A stretch of DNA of 60,496 nt, taken from Caulobacter sp. 602-2. GTDB lineage: Bacteria; Pseudomonadota; Alphaproteobacteria; Caulobacterales; Caulobacteraceae. A program made the translations under genes and the position numbers. The stretch is from assembly GCF_011043625.1 (NCBI RefSeq), contig NZ_JAAKGT010000019.1, forward strand, positions 1 through 60,496. Reading direction: 5' to 3'. The notes beneath the pieces are model-generated. The model was not told where the DNA came from and ran no database searches. It was given only the letters and a program-made list of their open reading frames with translations. This document shows positions 9,457 through 17,613 of this stretch, piece by piece (position 1 is the stretch's first letter; the number at the start of each line of letters is the position of its first letter).

Positions 9457-10167
9457 GCTCTCCGAATTCGGCGCCGTCCCCTTTGCGGCGGGGGACGGGC
9501 CGAGAATGCCTCAACATGTCGCCGGCCTTCCGCGGATCCTCGCGAGTTCGGGTCGGCGACTGCTTCCTCAAGGGTTAGGACCCCGCTGCGCAGGCGCTTC
9601 AGGCTTCCAGCAGGATCGGCGAAAATTTTTTCGACGTTCTGTGAACTAACGCACGAAACGCCACGGGGTAACGCTCCGCACGAACTGGGCGGAGGGCGGC
9701 GGCTTCGAGCGCGGCGTTCATGAACGTCGATCTTTCGACCGACGACCGCTGGGACCTGGCGCTGCGAGGATGACATCCTGTTTCAAAGAGGGCGCGCGCT
9801 GTGCGTTGGCGGCCCGATCGATGTCAAATCAGCTGCGTGGCAAATCCTTGAGTCGGCAAATGGCCGTGGGTGACGCCGGTGTCAAGATGGCGAGCAGCGG
9901 GAAGGGCGGTTTCTTTGGCTTTTCAGGGCGCCGCTGGCCCCCTCCGGCCCTTCGTCCAAGACGCTCCCCCTGGAGGGGGAGCTGTCGGCGAAGCCGGCTG
10001 AGGGGGAAGCGGTTGCTGCTGTTCGGGCGCGTGTCGACCTCATCAGGAACTTCCCCCTCCGGCCCTCCGGGCCACCTCCCCCTTCAGGGGGAGGATTTTG
10101 AGCGGCGAACCTCCCCCCGGGGGGAGGATCTGATGCGGGCCCTCGGCCTCCCCCACAGAAGGCGTCC
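9457..10167. other. dnaG-rpoD intergenic region with several palindromic repeats
   Basis: No convincing gene is present. The part next to rpoD should hold its promoter and 5' UTR. Repeat copies lie at 9963-10009 (GCTCCCCCTGGAGGGGGAGC plus TCGGCGAAGCCG arm), 10051-10097 (inverted orientation) and a short hairpin at 10108-10130 (CCTCCCCCCGGGGGGAGG). A partial copy, CCCCCTCCGGCCCTTCG, lies near 9938-9955. Only the short hairpins nearest dnaG could serve as its transcript end; no T-run was seen. Confidence 0.6.
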
Positions 10168-12075
10168 CTAGTGCGCGGGCTGCCAGAATTCGAGGTTGCT
10201 GATCTGGCGTTCGAGGATGGCGATGCGGTCGCGCAGGTCGCGGGTGGCGGTCAGGCTGGCGGCGGTGACCGGCTCTTCGCGCATGGCCCGCAGGGCGCGC
10301 TGGGCGTCGCCGACCTCGACGATGGCCTCGTAGCAGGCCGCCCACAGCAGGCGGGCGCGCTCGCGCTCCATCTTGGGATCGAGGAACGGCGGCTTGAGCG
10401 TCAGCGCCAGGCGGTCGAGTTCGGCCAGCTCCTCGCCGCGGCCCTTGCGGACCAGGATGTCGCGGAAGGGCGTGTCCTCGCCGATGTCGTCGATCAGGGC
10501 CTCGAAGATCTCGTGCGCCAGGCCCTTCAGGCGAGGTTCGCCAAAGCCGATCCGCTCCAGCGCCTCGTCATAGGGACGCGCCCAGGCCGGATGGTCGACG
10601 GCGGCGATGGCCACGGCCGCGTGGAAGGGGTTCAGCCGGCGGCCGATCTGCTCGCGGGCGACGCCGCGGATGCCGGGGTCGGGCGGGCCGCGTTCGCGGC
10701 CTTTCCAGCCGCCGCCACCGCCGCCTCGCGGGGTGAAGGGGCGATCGCCGCCCTGGCCGCCGCCTTGCCCGCCTCCATAGGCTGGCTTGGGGAACAGGGC
10801 GTCGAGCTTGCCGTAGAGGTCGTCCTTGTAGGCGGCCGCCAGGTCCTTGTCGGCGATGGTTCCGGCCGCCGCGCGCAGGCGCTGCTTGAGGCCGGCCTTG
10901 CGCTCGGGCGTGTCCAGCGGCTCCAGGTCGCGCTCGCGCACGAACAGCGCCTCGACGAAGGGCGTGGTCTGGGTGACCTGGGCCTTCAGCGCCGCCGGGC
11001 CCTGCTCGCGCAGCACGTCGTCGGGATCCTTGCCGCCGCTGACGATCGAGAAGCGGAACGAGCGGCCGGGCTTGAGCAGGGGCAGGGCGCGATCGATGGC
11101 GCGGCTGGCGGCGCGCTGGCCGGCCTTGTCGCCGTCGAAGCAGAGCGTGGGCTCGGGATGCAGGCGCCACAGCGCCTCCATCTGCTCCTCGGTCAGGGCC
11201 GTGCCCATGGCCGCCACCGCCGGGAGGCCCGCGCGCTGGCAGGCCACGACGTCCATGTAGCCTTCGACCACCAGCATCGGGGTCTGCTCGGTCGGCGCGG
11301 CGGCCTGGGCCGCGTGCAGCAGCTTGCGCGCGTCATAGAGGCCGTAGAGCACCCGGCTCTTGTGGAAGAGGCTGGTCTCGGGGCCGTTCAGGTATTTGGC
11401 GCGGGCGTTGGGATCCATGGCCCGGCCGCCGAACGAGACGACCTTGCCGCGGGTGTCGGTGATCGGAAAGATGATCCGGTCGCGGAAGCGGTCGTAGGGC
11501 GCGCCGCCGTCCTCGGGCGCGATCAGGAGGCCCGCCTCGACGAGGTCGCCGGGCTTGGCGCCCTTGGCGACCAGATAGTCCTTCAGCGCCGTGCGGCCAT
11601 TGGGGGCGAAGCCGATGCGGAAGCGGCTCCACTGGTCTTCGGGCAGGGCGCGGCGGTCGAGATAGGCGCGGGCGTCCTTGCCCACCGGGCGGCGCAGTTC
11701 GGCCTCGAACCAGGCCGCCGCCAGCTCCATCCAGTCGCCCAGCCCCGCGCGCTTGCGGTCGTCCTGGGCGGCGCGGGCGTCGGGCTCGGGCAGGGACATG
11801 CCGGCCTCGGCGGCCAGCCGCTCGACCGCCTCGGAGAAAGTGAGGCGCTCGGTCTCCTGCAGGAAGCTGATGATGTCGCCGTGCTTGCCGCTGGAGAAGC
11901 AGTGGTAGAAGCCCTTGTCGTCGTTGACGAAGAACGAGGGGCTCTTTTCCTTGGTGAACGGCGAAAGCCCCGCGTACTCGCGACCCTGCCGCCGCAGCTT
12001 CACCGTCTTTCCGACCACGTCGGAGGGGCGAAGTCGGGACTTCAGTTCTTCAAGGAAGCGGTCGTCGAAGCGCAT
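10168..12075 (-). CDS. dnaG: DNA primase DnaG
   Basis: A 635-residue primase starting at MRFDDRFLEELKSRL; 20 upstream in-frame codons give an unlikely leader. The N-terminal zinc-ribbon region (about 30-70) has the usual GLxPF...FYHCF layout, but Ser38, Thr41 and Ser62 replace three of the four expected metal ligands and only Cys59 remains. The TOPRIM core (about 260-345) has VVEGYMDVVACQRAG and CFDGDKAGQRAA. A Gly-rich linker (GGGQGGGQGG) precedes the C-terminal helicase-binding domain. It makes RNA primers with DnaB at the replication fork. It is oriented like rpoD. Confidence 0.96.
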   Translation of the reverse strand: MRFDDRFLEELKSRLRPSDVVGKTVKLRRQGREYAGLSPFTKEKSPSFFVNDDKGFYHCFSSGKHGDIISFLQETERLTFSEAVERLAAEAGMSLPEPDARAAQDDRKRAGLGDWMELAAAWFEAELRRPVGKDARAYLDRRALPEDQWSRFRIGFAPNGRTALKDYLVAKGAKPGDLVEAGLLIAPEDGGAPYDRFRDRIIFPITDTRGKVVSFGGRAMDPNARAKYLNGPETSLFHKSRVLYGLYDARKLLHAAQAAAPTEQTPMLVVEGYMDVVACQRAGLPAVAAMGTALTEEQMEALWRLHPEPTLCFDGDKAGQRAASRAIDRALPLLKPGRSFRFSIVSGGKDPDDVLREQGPAALKAQVTQTTPFVEALFVRERDLEPLDTPERKAGLKQRLRAAAGTIADKDLAAAYKDDLYGKLDALFPKPAYGGGQGGGQGGDRPFTPRGGGGGGWKGRERGPPDPGIRGVAREQIGRRLNPFHAAVAIAAVDHPAWARPYDEALERIGFGEPRLKGLAHEIFEALIDDIGEDTPFRDILVRKGRGEELAELDRLALTLKPPFLDPKMERERARLLWAACYEAIVEVGDAQRALRAMREEPVTAASLTATRDLRDRIAILERQISNLEFWQPAH

Positions 12076-12294
12076 GGCGGAATGGCCCCAACATAAGCCT
12101 CCCCGCGCGCGAAGGCACGCCCGTGCTTGCGACAATCTACAGGCGGCGAGCGACCTATCCCGTGGTCATCCACAACTGGCTGCCGGCTCGCCCAAAGAAG
12201 CGTCGCATTAGGAACAGGGCTTTCGGCCGCTCCGTTCTGACGCCGTGGGACGCCTCGACGCGCCCCGACGCCACATGAGCCACGGAGAACACCC

Positions 12295-13239
12295 ATGCCC
12301 GAGTCCCGCTGGAACGACCGTGAAGGCCGCTTCGAGATCGATCGTGATCGAGATTTCGACGACGAGCGCGGCTACGGCTACGACGCCTCGCGCGCCGATG
12401 GGCGCCGCCAGGACCGCTACGCCCAGGATCCCGACTGGCGCGACCGCTACGCCGCCCGCGAGCAGCGCAGCTACGGCGAGCCGCGCCATCATTCGTCCGG
12501 CCGGGCCGAACTGCGCCGGGCGGTCAGCCAGGGCGGCGACATCGGCTATGGGACGATCCGCTCGGGCTCGGACTACGCCTCGGGCCGGGGCTATCGCGCG
12601 CCGGGGGACTACGGCCAGGTGGGCGGCTTCGACTTCGGCGGTTCGGCGGCCGACTACGGCGGGGGCGGCTATCGCGGCCAGGCGCCGGACTATGGCGATC
12701 GGGCCTATTTCGACCGTCGCCACGAGCGCGAGCGCAACTACTACACCGACGGACCGGGACGCGGCCGCTACGACCAGGACCACTGGGCCTACGCCCGCCA
12801 TCCGCGCGATCGCCATGACGAGGATCGCGGCTGGTTCGAGCGGGCCCGCGACGAGGTCTCGGCCTGGATGGGCGACCACGACGCCCAGCGCCGCCGCGAG
12901 CACGACGCGGCCCTGCGCGCCGACCATCGCGGGCGCGGCCCCAAGGGCTATCGCCGCTCGGACGAGCGCATCCGCGAGGACGTCAGCGACCGGCTGACCG
13001 ACGACGGCTGGCTGGACGCCTCGGCCATCGAGGTGGCGGTCAAGGACGGCGAGGTGACCCTGAGCGGCACGGTCCACGCCCGCGACGACAAGCGCCGGGC
13101 CGAACTGCTGGCCGAGAGCGTCAGCGGCGTCGACAACGTGCAGAACAACCTGCGCCTGGATCGCGGGCCCGAAGCCAGGGCCGGTGACTGGAGCCTGCAG
13201 GGCAGCGCGCCCCAGCAGGGCGTGACGGGCAAGGCTTGA
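12295..13239 (+). CDS. BON domain protein with a long disordered Arg/Asp/Gly/Tyr-rich N-terminus
   Basis: The 314-residue product has no signal peptide. Residues 1-215 are low complexity and highly charged (RDRDFDDERGYGYD, repeated DYGG, HxxDR patterns), and so probably unstructured. Residues about 225-290 form one BON domain (IREDVSDRLTDDGWLDASAI, VKDGEVTLSGTV, DNVQNNLRL), a module thought to bind membranes or other hydrophobic surfaces. ACGGAG lies 9 bases before the ATG. It is divergent from dnaG across a 219-bp gap. The role is unknown; osmotic or envelope stress is a common association for BON proteins. Confidence 0.8.
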   Translation: MPESRWNDREGRFEIDRDRDFDDERGYGYDASRADGRRQDRYAQDPDWRDRYAAREQRSYGEPRHHSSGRAELRRAVSQGGDIGYGTIRSGSDYASGRGYRAPGDYGQVGGFDFGGSAADYGGGGYRGQAPDYGDRAYFDRRHERERNYYTDGPGRGRYDQDHWAYARHPRDRHDEDRGWFERARDEVSAWMGDHDAQRRREHDAALRADHRGRGPKGYRRSDERIREDVSDRLTDDGWLDASAIEVAVKDGEVTLSGTVHARDDKRRAELLAESVSGVDNVQNNLRLDRGPEARAGDWSLQGSAPQQGVTGKA

Positions 13240-13260
13240 GGCTCCTGCGCCAAATACCTC

Positions 13261-13400
13261 GTCATCCCGGACGGCCGCAGGCCGATCCGGGACCCAGGGG
13301 ACCGGGCGCAGCGCCCAGGGTCGCCTCCTGACGACAGCCGACGCACTGCGGCGACCCCTGGGTCCCGGCTCTACGCGCTGCGCGCTACGGCCGGGATGAC
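13261..13400. repeat. 140-bp inverted-repeat element bounded by GTCATCCCGG / CCGGGATGAC
   Basis: The element starts GTCATCCCGG and ends with its exact reverse complement. Inside, GGGACCCAGGGG near 13289 is mirrored by CCCCTGGGTCCC near 13355, so the whole unit can fold into a long hairpin. A shortened relative (GGGTCCCGG...GCCGGGATGAC) occurs at 35264-35299. It is a noncoding repeat unlike the CCTCCCCC family, lying between the BON and globin genes. Confidence 0.75.
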
Positions 13401-13475
13401 GGCTTGGAGGACTCTGAAGTCATAAGTGATGATCCCTAGCTTGGCTGCCGCCTCGCTTGGGACCATCTAGGGGCC

Positions 13476-13874
13476 ATGTCCGAGCCCGCCCTCAAAGAAC
13501 CGACCTTCACCGACGCCGAGATCGACGCCCTGGTCGAGGCCTTCTACGCCAAGGTCCGCCGCCATCCGCGCATCGGGCCGGTGTTCAACGGCCAGATCGC
13601 CGAGGAGGCCTGGCCCCACCACATGGCCACGCTGAAGGACTTCTGGGCCACGGTGCTGCAGGGCTCGGGGCGCTACAAGGGCTCGCCGATGGCGGTGCAC
13701 CAGCGCATCGAGGGCTTCCAGGAGTGGATGTTCACGCCGTGGCTGAACCTGTTCCACGCCACCTGCGTGGAACTGTTCGACGCCCCGCGCGCGGCGATCA
13801 TCGGCGAGAAGGCCGAGCGTATCGCCCGCTCGCTGCGGCTGGGCCTGTTCTTCCGGCCGGGAGCCCCGGCATGA
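13476..13874 (+). CDS. Group III truncated hemoglobin
   Basis: A 132-residue globin. By comparison with the Campylobacter Ctb family, the haem-pocket residues are all present: Tyr24 (B10) in AFYAKV, His49 (E7) in WPHHM, proximal His75 (F8) in PMAVHQ, and Trp89 (G8) in PWLNLF. The VFNGQI segment is also characteristic. It is soluble and cytoplasmic, and probably binds or detoxifies O2, NO or peroxide. Its stop codon overlaps the next start (ATGA), so it is translationally coupled to a 2OG-Fe(II) dioxygenase, possibly supplying oxygen or protecting the enzyme. That functional link is inference. Confidence 0.88.
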   Translation: MSEPALKEPTFTDAEIDALVEAFYAKVRRHPRIGPVFNGQIAEEAWPHHMATLKDFWATVLQGSGRYKGSPMAVHQRIEGFQEWMFTPWLNLFHATCVELFDAPRAAIIGEKAERIARSLRLGLFFRPGAPA

Positions 13875-14569
13875 TCGCCGAGAAGATCGCGGCGGACGGC
13901 TTCGCCATCGTTCCGGCCGGGGAGACGCGCGCCCTGCTGGGCGGCCTGACGGACTGGGACCTGTTCGCCGACAGCTGGAACGACCTGGGCGTCGACGGCT
14001 TCATGGCCGACGGCGGGCGCTATCGCCGCCGGCGGTTCGCGGCTTTCGCCGTGGGGGCCGACGGCGCGATCGCGCGCAAGCCGCACCAGCCGCACTACCA
14101 GAGCCGCGACTACAACGCCCTGAACGGCGGCGTGCAGCGCTGGTTCGAGCCGGTGACGCAGGCGATCGCCGAGCATCCGGTGACGCAGGGCCTGCTGAAG
14201 GCGGGCCTGGAGACCTTCCAGCCGCTGACCGCCCAGCCGCCGAAGGCCTGGCACGTGGAGCTGCACCAGTTCCGCATCGAGGCCCATGACGGGCAGGCCG
14301 GCCTGCCCACGCCGGAAGGCGCGCACCGCGACGGCGTCGACTGGGTGATTGTCATGCTGGTCGAGCGGCGCAACGTGGCCAGCGGCGTCACCGACATCTT
14401 CGCCCCCGACGGCGCCTCGCTGGGCTCGTTCACCCTGGTCGAGCCGGGGGACGCGGTGCTCATCGACGACCATCGGGTGCTGCACGGGGTGACCGCGATC
14501 CGTCCCCTCCGAGCGGGCGAGGAGGCGCGGCGCGACGTGCTGGTCGTGACCTTCCGGCGAGAAGACTGA
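13871..14569 (+). CDS. 2-oxoglutarate-Fe(II) dioxygenase family protein
   Basis: The 232-residue protein belongs to the 2OG-Fe dioxygenase family related to bacterial amino-acid hydroxylases (PF10014 type). The metal-binding HxD motif is in AHRDGVDW and the distal His in DDHRVLHGV, followed by the 2OG-binding Arg (IRP). The start ATG at 13871 overlaps the globin stop codon; a longer reading frame from 13457 is only out-of-frame read-through of the globin gene. It likely hydroxylates a small molecule such as a free amino acid; the substrate is not predictable. It is co-translated with the globin. Confidence 0.8.
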   Translation: MIAEKIAADGFAIVPAGETRALLGGLTDWDLFADSWNDLGVDGFMADGGRYRRRRFAAFAVGADGAIARKPHQPHYQSRDYNALNGGVQRWFEPVTQAIAEHPVTQGLLKAGLETFQPLTAQPPKAWHVELHQFRIEAHDGQAGLPTPEGAHRDGVDWVIVMLVERRNVASGVTDIFAPDGASLGSFTLVEPGDAVLIDDHRVLHGVTAIRPLRAGEEARRDVLVVTFRRED

Positions 14570-14658
14570 CGGGCAGGGCCGCGACCGTTTGTCTCACTCC
14601 ACCTTGGGAGGTGGGCATGCAAGCCTGCCGCTCCTTCGCGAAACGAGCGCCGTAATCC

Positions 14659-16584
14659 ATGACCGACGACGCCCCTTCGCCCTCCCACGCCGGCCGACGG
14701 GACACCTTCTCGGCGACCATGGCCGACGCTGTGCCGATCCTGATCGGCTATGTCGACGCCGACCGCCGCTACCGCTTCGTCAATCGCGCCTACGAGACCT
14801 GGTTCGGCGTCCGCCGCGAGGATATCGAGGGCCGCTCGCTGCTCGAGGTGATGGGCGCGGACGCCTATGAGCGGGTGCGCGACCATGTCGACGGAGCGCT
14901 GGAAGGCCAGAGCCTGACCTTCGAGGGCGAGGTGCCCTACCAGGCCGCGGGCCTGCGCCATGTGGAGGCCAAGTACGTGCCCGACGTGGCGCCGGGCGGC
15001 GAGGTGCTGGGCTACTACGTGCTGGTCACCGACATCTCGGCGCGCAAGCGGGCCGAGGCCGAACTGGCGCGCCTTCTGGTGCGCGAGCGGCGACGGGCCC
15101 TGATGCTCGACCTGGGCCGCCAGCTGCGCGAGGAAAGCGAGGTCGCCGCCATCGCCGACAAGGCCTGCGCCGTGCTGGCCGCGCAGCTGGGCGCCCAGCG
15201 GGCGGGCTATGCCGAGGTCGATCTGGCCGGCGTCTCGACCCAGATCATCGGCGAGTGGGGCGGGGAGGGCGTACAGCCCCTGGTCGGCCCGCTGTTCGTG
15301 CTCGACGACTTCGGCCCGGCGATGAGCGACGACCTGCGCGCCGGCGTGCAGGTGGTGATCGACGACGTCCGCGAGGACGCGCGCACCCGCCACAGCCTGG
15401 AGGCCTATGTCGCGCTCGACATCCGCGCCTTCGTGGCCGTGCCGCTGGTCAAGGCCGGGCGGCTGGTCTCCTACCTGTTCGTCTGCCAGGAGCGGCCGCG
15501 CACCTGGGGCGTCGACGAGGCGGCCTTCGTCGGCGACGTGGCCGAACTGATCTGGGCCGCCAGCGGCCGGGCCCGCGCGGACGCGGCCCTGCGCCAGGCC
15601 GAGGAGACCGAGCGCCTGCTGATCCGCGAGGTCGATCACCGGGCCAAGAACGTGCTGGCGGTCGTGCAGTCGCTGGTCCAGCTGACGCCCTTCGTCGACA
15701 AGCGCCAGTACGTCACCGCCCTCAGCGGCCGCATCGGCTCTCTGGCCCGCTCGCACAGCCTCCTGTCGACCACCCGCTGGACCGGAGCGGTGCTGCGGGC
15801 GCTGCTGGAGCAGGAGCTCGAGGCTTACAGCGTCGAGCATGAGAGCCGCGTCGTCCTGGACGGCCCGCCGGTGCTGATCCGCGCCGAGGCGGCCCAGTCG
15901 CTGGGCCTGGTGGTGCACGAGCTGGCCACCAACGCCAGCAAGTACGGCGCCCTGTCGACGCCCGGCGGCGTGCTGGAGGTGGCCTGGAGCTGGGACGCCG
16001 GTCGGCTCGTCGTCGACTGGCGCGAGAGCGGCGGGCCGCCGGCGATCGCCCCGGCCCGGCGGGGCTTCGGCTCGACCCTGATCCAGAACGCCGGCAAGCA
16101 GCTGGGCGCGCAGGTCTCGCACGACTGGCGCGCCGAAGGCCTGCATTGCCGTATCGAGCTTTCGAGGGGCGCGCTGCCCCATGCCGGCGGCGGCGAGCGC
16201 TCGGCGGCGACGACCAGCCCCTTGCCTGACGGCGGCCTGCAGGACCAGCGGGTGCTGGTGGTCGAGGACGAGGCCCTGGTGGCCATGGAGCTGGCCCGCG
16301 TGCTGGCCCTGGCCGGCGCCCAGGTGGTCGGCCCGGCCGGCGACGTCGAGGAGGCCCTGGAGCTGATCGAGAGCAGCCTGATCGACCGGGCGGTGCTCGA
16401 CGTGAACCTTGGCGGCCGCATGGTCACGCCGGTGGCCAGAGCCCTGGCCGAGCGGGCCATCCCCTTCGTCTACCTGACCGGCTACCAGGAGCCCGGCCTC
16501 GACGACGGCCCGGTGCTGCACAAGCCCGCCGCGCCCGAGGCGCTGGTCAGCGCCCTGGCGGGACGGCGGGTGGAGCGGGTCTAG
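14659..16584 (+). CDS. HWE-family histidine kinase with PAS, GAF and C-terminal receiver domains
   Basis: A 641-residue soluble hybrid sensor. A PAS domain lies at about 20-130 (GYVDADRRYRFVNRAYETWFG) and a GAF domain at about 150-305. The HWE dimerisation helix has phosphoacceptor His in VDHRAKNVLAVVQSLVQ. A degenerate ATPase domain has HELATNASKYGAL. A receiver domain starts near 530 (VLVVEDEALVAMELARVL, acceptor Asp in VLDVNLGG, Lys in LHKPAAPEAL). No transmembrane segment is seen, so it senses a cytoplasmic cue such as light, redox state or a ligand. The linked globin/dioxygenase pair lies 89 bp upstream on the same strand. Confidence 0.88.
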   Translation: MTDDAPSPSHAGRRDTFSATMADAVPILIGYVDADRRYRFVNRAYETWFGVRREDIEGRSLLEVMGADAYERVRDHVDGALEGQSLTFEGEVPYQAAGLRHVEAKYVPDVAPGGEVLGYYVLVTDISARKRAEAELARLLVRERRRALMLDLGRQLREESEVAAIADKACAVLAAQLGAQRAGYAEVDLAGVSTQIIGEWGGEGVQPLVGPLFVLDDFGPAMSDDLRAGVQVVIDDVREDARTRHSLEAYVALDIRAFVAVPLVKAGRLVSYLFVCQERPRTWGVDEAAFVGDVAELIWAASGRARADAALRQAEETERLLIREVDHRAKNVLAVVQSLVQLTPFVDKRQYVTALSGRIGSLARSHSLLSTTRWTGAVLRALLEQELEAYSVEHESRVVLDGPPVLIRAEAAQSLGLVVHELATNASKYGALSTPGGVLEVAWSWDAGRLVVDWRESGGPPAIAPARRGFGSTLIQNAGKQLGAQVSHDWRAEGLHCRIELSRGALPHAGGGERSAATTSPLPDGGLQDQRVLVVEDEALVAMELARVLALAGAQVVGPAGDVEEALELIESSLIDRAVLDVNLGGRMVTPVARALAERAIPFVYLTGYQEPGLDDGPVLHKPAAPEALVSALAGRRVERV

Positions 16585-16610
16585 GGCGGTTCTCCACCAT
16601 TTAAGCTCCC

Positions 16611-16739
16611 GTCATTCTCGCCCTCGTGGCGGGAACCTCTGGGTCCGCCCGCACGTGAAGCGCAAGCGGATCGCCGGGGATCCGCCCCATCCGCCCTTGC
16701 GGCTGAGAGAGGGTTTCCCGCCACGAGGGCGGGAATGAC
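16611..16739. repeat. 129-bp inverted-repeat element upstream of imuA
   Basis: The left arm GTCATTCTCGCCCTCGTGGC is complemented at the right end by GCCACGAGGGCGGGAATGAC, giving about 25 bp of near-perfect terminal inversion around a GC-rich centre. It begins 27 bp after the histidine kinase stop and ends 73 bp before the LexA box. It may act as terminator for the kinase. It is a distinct family from the CCTCCCCC repeats but shares GTCAT/ATGAC ends with the element at 13261. Confidence 0.75.
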
Positions 16740-16811
16740 GGGGTGACAAGGAGACTTCCAGCGACGCCCCGCCGCATTCGGCGACCTTGACTCCCGCGCC
16801 CATCAGGATCA

Positions 16812-16826
16812 GAACAAAATGGGAAC
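16812..16826 (+). promoter_or_regulatory. LexA (SOS) operator of the imuA-imuB-dnaE2 operon
   Basis: GAAC-AAAATGG-GAAC is an exact match to the direct-repeat GAAC-N7-GAAC operator recognised by alphaproteobacterial LexA. It ends 10 bp before the imuA start and touches its Shine-Dalgarno, so bound LexA would block transcription of the mutagenesis cassette until DNA damage. Confidence 0.9.
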
Positions 16827-16836
16827 GGAGGTCGCC

Positions 16837-17613
16837 ATGCCCGGCTCGCGCGAGGCGCGTATCGAGGCCCTGAGAGGTCGGATCGCCGCCATCGAGGCGG
16901 GGACTCGGACTCCGACTCCGGTCCTGCCGTTCGGCGATCCGCGCGTCGACAGCCACCTGCCCGGCGGGGGGCTGCCGAGGGCCGGCTGGCACGAGGTGGT
17001 CGGCGAGGGGCTGGAGGGCGAGAGCGGGGCGGCGACGGCGGCCTTCGCGGCGCTGCTGGCCCGGCCGAGAGCCGAAAAGGGCGCCGTGGTCTGGGTGCTG
17101 CGGCGCTCGGATCTCTATGCGCCGGGCCTGGTGAACCTGGGCTTTCCGGTCGAGCGGTTGGTGATGGTGCGGGTGCGCGACGAGGCCGAGGGCCTGTCGG
17201 TGCTGGAGGACGCGCTGGCCACGCCCGGCGTTTCCGTCGCCATCGGCGAGGTCGAGGCCCCCGACCTGGTGGCCGGCCGCCGGCTGCAGCTGGCCTGCGA
17301 GCGGGCGGGGGGCTTCGGGGTCGTGCTGCACCGCCGGCCCTATGGCGGACCGGCCAAGGGCGCGACCGGCTCGGCCGCCTTCAGCCGCTGGCGGGTGGGG
17401 CCGGCGCGGGGGCGCGCCCCGCCGGATGGGCTGGGGCTGGGCCCGCCCGCCTGGCGCGTGGCGCTGGAACGCTGCCGGGGCGGACGCCCCGGAGCGTGGA
17501 TCCTGGAACATTCGGAGGCCGACCATGGCCCGCATCCTTTCCGTGTGGTGTCCGAACTGGCCGATCACGACCTGGCGCCGGCGCCACCCGAACGCCTTCG
17601 CAGAGCGGGGTGA
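16837..17613 (+). CDS. imuA: ImuA, SOS mutagenesis cassette protein (RecA-like)
   Basis: A 258-residue RecA/SulA-like accessory protein of the error-prone ImuA-ImuB-DnaE2 translesion system. Recognisable segments are an N-terminal helix (SREARIEALRGRIAAIEAG), FGDPRVDSHLPGGGLP, and AWILRR-type VVWVLRRSDLYAPGL. I chose the ATG at 16837 because CGGAGG lies five bases upstream. The ATG at 16819 falls inside the LexA box. The last 89 bp overlap imuB in another frame and still encode a family-like tail (HPFRVVSELADHDLAP), so the overlap looks genuine. It is the first gene of the SOS operon. Confidence 0.9.
   Translation: MPGSREARIEALRGRIAAIEAGTRTPTPVLPFGDPRVDSHLPGGGLPRAGWHEVVGEGLEGESGAATAAFAALLARPRAEKGAVVWVLRRSDLYAPGLVNLGFPVERLVMVRVRDEAEGLSVLEDALATPGVSVAIGEVEAPDLVAGRRLQLACERAGGFGVVLHRRPYGGPAKGATGSAAFSRWRVGPARGRAPPDGLGLGPPAWRVALERCRGGRPGAWILEHSEADHGPHPFRVVSELADHDLAPAPPERLRRAG

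Noticed and set aside
9770..10171. A 133-codon plus-strand ORF in the dnaG-rpoD gap
   Set aside because: It runs through several palindromic repeats, has no ribosome binding site and resembles no protein.
17342..17524. A longer imuB start inside imuA
   Set aside because: The added residues are out-of-frame imuA; MARILSVWCPNWP is the conserved ImuB N-terminus with GGAGG upstream.
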